Of a DNA stretch of 6,709 nucleotides, positions 4,897 through 6,709 are shown one piece after another. The notes beneath the pieces are model-generated. The model was not told the origin of the DNA. It saw only the letters and a program-made list of their open reading frames with translations, and searched no databases. Positions within the stretch are counted from its first letter, which is position 1. Every line of letters starts with the position of its first letter. The DNA comes from an uncultured Clostridia bacterium (GTDB taxonomy: Bacteria > Bacillota_A > Clostridia > Oscillospirales > Oscillospiraceae), in assembly GCA_949289625.1 (NCBI GenBank), contig CASEPH010000080.1:1-6709 (forward strand), in the 5' to 3' direction. Both the position numbers and the translations under genes were made by a program.

Positions 4897-6057
4897 ATGA
4901 ATCGGGAAGCTGTGATTGTGGCATATGGAAGATCTGCAGTATGCAAAGCGAGAAAAGGCGCTTTGGCAGGTACTCATCCCGTAGATTATGCGGCACAGGT
5001 GGTTAAGGGTGTGCTGAGAAAAATTCCTCAGCTCCCTCTGGAAGAAATTGAGGATCTCATTGTGGGGTGCGCGGCGCATACTTACCGCGCCAGCATGAAT
5101 ATGGCTAAGCTGATCGCCGATCGTGCAGAGCTTCCGCAAGAGGTCTGCGGCCAGACCATCAACCGCTTCTGCTCATCTTCTCTCCAGGCGATTGCTACGG
5201 CGGCAAACGCCATTATGGCTGGTCAGGGGGATATAATCATCGCCGGCGGCGTGGAGGATATGACGGGAACCTATGAGCCATATGCTCAGGAACTGATGGA
5301 ACCATGGCTGGTAAAAAATCGCCCGGGATCCTATATGCCAATGGGTATTACGGCAGAAAATGTGGCGGCAAAGTTCGGCATTACGCGGGAAGAAATGGAC
5401 TCTTTCGCCCTTGCGTCCCACGCAAAAGCGGCAAAGGCGCAAAAGGAAGGGAAATTGGCAAAGTCTATCATACCTGTTACTGTGAAGGATCCCTCCGGTC
5501 AGGAACACGTTGTATATCAGGATGAGGGAATCCGTCCAGATTCGACCATGGAAGTGCTCTCCAAATTGAAGCCCTGTTTCCTGCCGGAGGGCGGCACGGT
5601 GACTGCCGCAACCTCCTCTCAGACCTCTGATGGAGCTGCATTTGTTGTGCTCATGGAGCGGTCTAAGGCGGAGGCTTTGGGAATACAGCCGATCGCTTGC
5701 CTGCGTGGCTTTGCCGTCGCTGGATGCAATGCAACTCTCATGGGGTTAGGCCCCATCTACGCAGTCCCCAAAGCAATGAAGCGCGCATCGTTGACCATAG
5801 AGGACATGGATGATGTTGAGCTGAATGAGGCATTTGCTGCGCAGGCGATTCCGTGTATTCGCGAGTTAGGGCTCAATCCGGACAAGGTCAACCCCTACGG
5901 CGGAGCTATTGCGTTGGGTCACCCAATGGGGGCCACAGGTGCAGTTTTGACCTGTAAACTGCTGGATTATCTCTCTGAAAATAGCGGGAAGTTCGGCCTG
6001 GTTACAATGTGCATCGGCGGTGGTATGGGAGCCGCTGGAGTGTTTGAAATGGCATAG
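4897..6057 (+). CDS. acetyl-CoA C-acyltransferase (FadA-type 3-ketoacyl-CoA thiolase)
   Basis: A complete 386-residue degradative thiolase of normal length. It cleaves a 3-ketoacyl-CoA with CoA to acetyl-CoA and a shortened acyl-CoA, and is reversible. The nucleophile is Cys92 in NRFCSSSLQAI (89-99), whose sequence resembles FadA/PcaF thiolases more than the acetoacetyl-CoA (AtoB) form NKVCGSG. Other landmarks are GGVEDMTG (117-124), YMPMGITAENVA (146-157), NEAFAAQ (310-316), GHPMGATGA with His342 (341-349) and CIGGGMGAAG with the acid/base Cys372 (372-381), so the catalytic set is intact. SD GAGGTGG (4884-4890) lies 6 nt before the ATG. It is transcribed alone, divergent from the LysR-type gene. 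In this locus it could cleave the acyl-CoA product or, after activation, acetoacetyl-CoA derived from BKACE's acetoacetate; no CoA-transferase is visible here. Confidence 0.95.
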   Translation: MNREAVIVAYGRSAVCKARKGALAGTHPVDYAAQVVKGVLRKIPQLPLEEIEDLIVGCAAHTYRASMNMAKLIADRAELPQEVCGQTINRFCSSSLQAIATAANAIMAGQGDIIIAGGVEDMTGTYEPYAQELMEPWLVKNRPGSYMPMGITAENVAAKFGITREEMDSFALASHAKAAKAQKEGKLAKSIIPVTVKDPSGQEHVVYQDEGIRPDSTMEVLSKLKPCFLPEGGTVTAATSSQTSDGAAFVVLMERSKAEALGIQPIACLRGFAVAGCNATLMGLGPIYAVPKAMKRASLTIEDMDDVELNEAFAAQAIPCIRELGLNPDKVNPYGGAIALGHPMGATGAVLTCKLLDYLSENSGKFGLVTMCIGGGMGAAGVFEMA

Positions 6058-6180
6058 TTTGATGGCATCGCAGTCAAAGTATCTCGGATTGCCACAATGA
6101 GATATTGCTGTAATTGAGAAATACAGCTCCCATAACCACACTGGAGTTTCCCGGCTGGCAGGCACATACGGGGAAGCGGT
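6058..6180. other. short non-coding stretch after the thiolase gene
   Basis: About 50% G+C by hand count, with no convincing gene. A weak inverted repeat TGGCA/TGCCA at about 6062-6093 could fold, but it has no T-tract, so I do not call a terminator directly after the thiolase stop. Confidence 0.5.
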
Positions 6181-6540
6181 TTACCCGCCCTTGGGTGGGC
6201 CTAAGTAGAGCACCTGGCTTGCCGCAAGCGACTGCCCGGCGCATTTGCGGGCGTGGCCCGCACCCACTTTGCACCGTGAGCATCCGGCGTAGTCAAGCAC
6301 GAGGCGGACAGACAGGAGAAAACCGCTGTCGCGGCCGTGTGCACCCTGTGTGCCGGTTTCGGAGCGGAAGCGGGGTAGCTGCCCCTGAAACGGGAATTTC
6401 GGCGGTGTTGGGCCGTGTGTGGGGCGGTGGCTGTCTGGGACAGTCATGGCGCGGGAATCTCGGTCATCTAAGGCATCCAATTCCAGAGGAAGAACGCCTC
6501 CTAGGGCCCCGATTTTGGGCCCTTTGGGGGCGTTCGATTT
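6181..6540. other. GC-rich, hairpin-dense non-coding region (structured RNA or mobile-element remnant candidate)
   Basis: Hand count gives 229 G+C in 360 bases (about 64%), well above the flanks. A chain of short inverted repeats occurs: CCCGCC/GGTGGG (6184-6199), GCTTGC/GCAAGC (6217-6229), GCGGGC/GCCCGC (6247-6261), CCGC/GCGG (6323-6334), GCAC/GTGC (6341-6353), CCGGTTTC/GAAACGGG with an inner GGGG/CCCC (6353-6394), GGCTGTC/GACAGTC (6429-6445) and the long stem at 6492-6535. GGCCGTGTG is directly repeated (6333, 6411). Open reading frames on both strands are Arg/Gly/Pro-rich, lack SD sites and resemble no family I know. I do not recognise the region as a known RNA class. It may be an unannotated structured RNA, an end of a mobile element, or decayed DNA. 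Confidence 0.45.
6492..6540 (+). terminator. long two-part hairpin with short T-tract, possible terminator
   Basis: GAACGCCTCC (6492-6501) pairs with GGGGGCGTTC (6526-6535). Inside it AGGGCCC (6503-6509) pairs with GGGCCCT (6517-6523) around loop CGATTTT. The total is 17 bp with a small internal bulge (T against TT). GATTTTAG follows on the plus strand, a weak T-tract. It is the first strong hairpin with T residues downstream of the thiolase gene, so it may end that transcript or a non-coding RNA. It could equally be the end of an element. Confidence 0.5.
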
Positions 6541-6604
6541 TAGTACTAGGATAAAGCCCGGTATCAGAAAATTGCAGCTGCCACAGGCTATTTCACAGGA
6601 CGGT

Positions 6605-6625
6605 GTGTTAGAAAAGTGTTAGAAA
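6605..6625. repeat. short tandem repeat, two copies of GTGTTAGAAA
   Basis: GTGTTAGAAA occurs at 6605-6614 and again at 6616-6625, period 11, inside an AT-rich stretch (6541-6660, about 40% G+C) with no gene. Two copies are too few to suggest a function. Confidence 0.4.
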
Positions 6626-6652
6626 CGCAAAAAACAAGTGGTCGAAAAAGTG

Positions 6653-6690
6653 AAAAAAAGTACCGCATTCCAACGGAATGCGGTACTTTT
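6653..6690 (-). terminator. intrinsic terminator, 16-bp stem, facing a minus-strand gene from the right
   Basis: AAAAGTACCGCATTCC (6656-6671) and its exact reverse complement (6675-6690) flank the loop AAC. In minus-strand RNA the stem ends in a run of seven U (6653-6659). On the plus strand only the four stem T are present before ATGG. The terminator therefore mainly serves leftward transcription. In one minus-strand frame from the right edge, a TAA at 6691-6689 lies right against the stem, consistent with the last six codons of a gene beyond the window, too short to call. Confidence 0.85.
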
Positions 6691-6709
6691 ATGGTTGCGG
6701 GGGAAGGAT

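Noticed and set aside
6114..6622. Open frames at 6114-6554 and 6419-6622 (plus) and 6181-6480 (minus)
   Set aside because: All are rich in Arg, Gly and Pro, overlap each other, lack SD sites and cross strong hairpins; high G+C alone explains the absence of stops.
6058..6709. CRISPR array, tRNA or insertion-sequence transposase in the right-hand gap
   Set aside because: There are no regularly spaced repeats, no cloverleaf with a T-arm and no transposase motifs; only hairpins and a two-copy 11-bp-period repeat are present.

Overview
The window looks like the genome of a gut-type anaerobic Firmicute, probably a Clostridia/Oscillospiraceae-like organism. That is inference from moderate G+C, strong purine-rich Shine-Dalgarno (SD) sites, a TTG start, T-tailed intrinsic terminators and the enzyme families present; no rRNA or taxonomic marker is in the window. 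It carries one coherent catabolic locus for short-chain keto or hydroxy acids, followed by an unexplained GC-rich non-coding stretch.

Layout. Positions 1-3504 hold a minus-strand operon. Read in transcription order it encodes a GntP-type organic acid permease (3504-2191), a crotonase-fold protein resembling 6-oxocamphor hydrolase (2152-1142), a beta-keto acid cleavage enzyme (BKACE, DUF849; 1057-182), and the N-terminus of a lambda-crystallin/carnitine-dehydrogenase-type 3-hydroxyacid dehydrogenase that runs off the left edge (171-1). A 315-bp leader with an inverted repeat and a terminator separates the operon from an upstream LysR-type regulator gene on the same strand (4713-3820). The regulator is divergent from a plus-strand FadA-type thiolase gene (4897-6057). 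The 183-bp divergent region has one clear sigma-A promoter in each direction and an inverted repeat placed where a LysR-type activator would bind.

How the genes could work together (inference): the permease imports a short hydroxy- or keto-acid. The dehydrogenase oxidises a free beta-hydroxy acid to a beta-keto acid. BKACE cleaves that with acetyl-CoA to acetoacetate plus an acyl-CoA. The thiolase cleaves a 3-ketoacyl-CoA with CoA. The OCH-like crotonase could hydrolyse a beta-diketone to feed the route. The locus therefore combines three mechanistically different retro-Claisen C-C bond-cleaving enzymes: hydrolytic, acetyl-CoA-dependent and thiolytic. I know of no described pathway with this combination, and the substrate is not evident.

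From 6058 to 6709 I see no convincing gene. Positions 6181-6540 are about 64% G+C by hand count and contain a chain of hairpins, including a 17-bp stem at 6492-6535. The window closes with a 16-bp-stem terminator that probably serves a minus-strand gene entering from the right.
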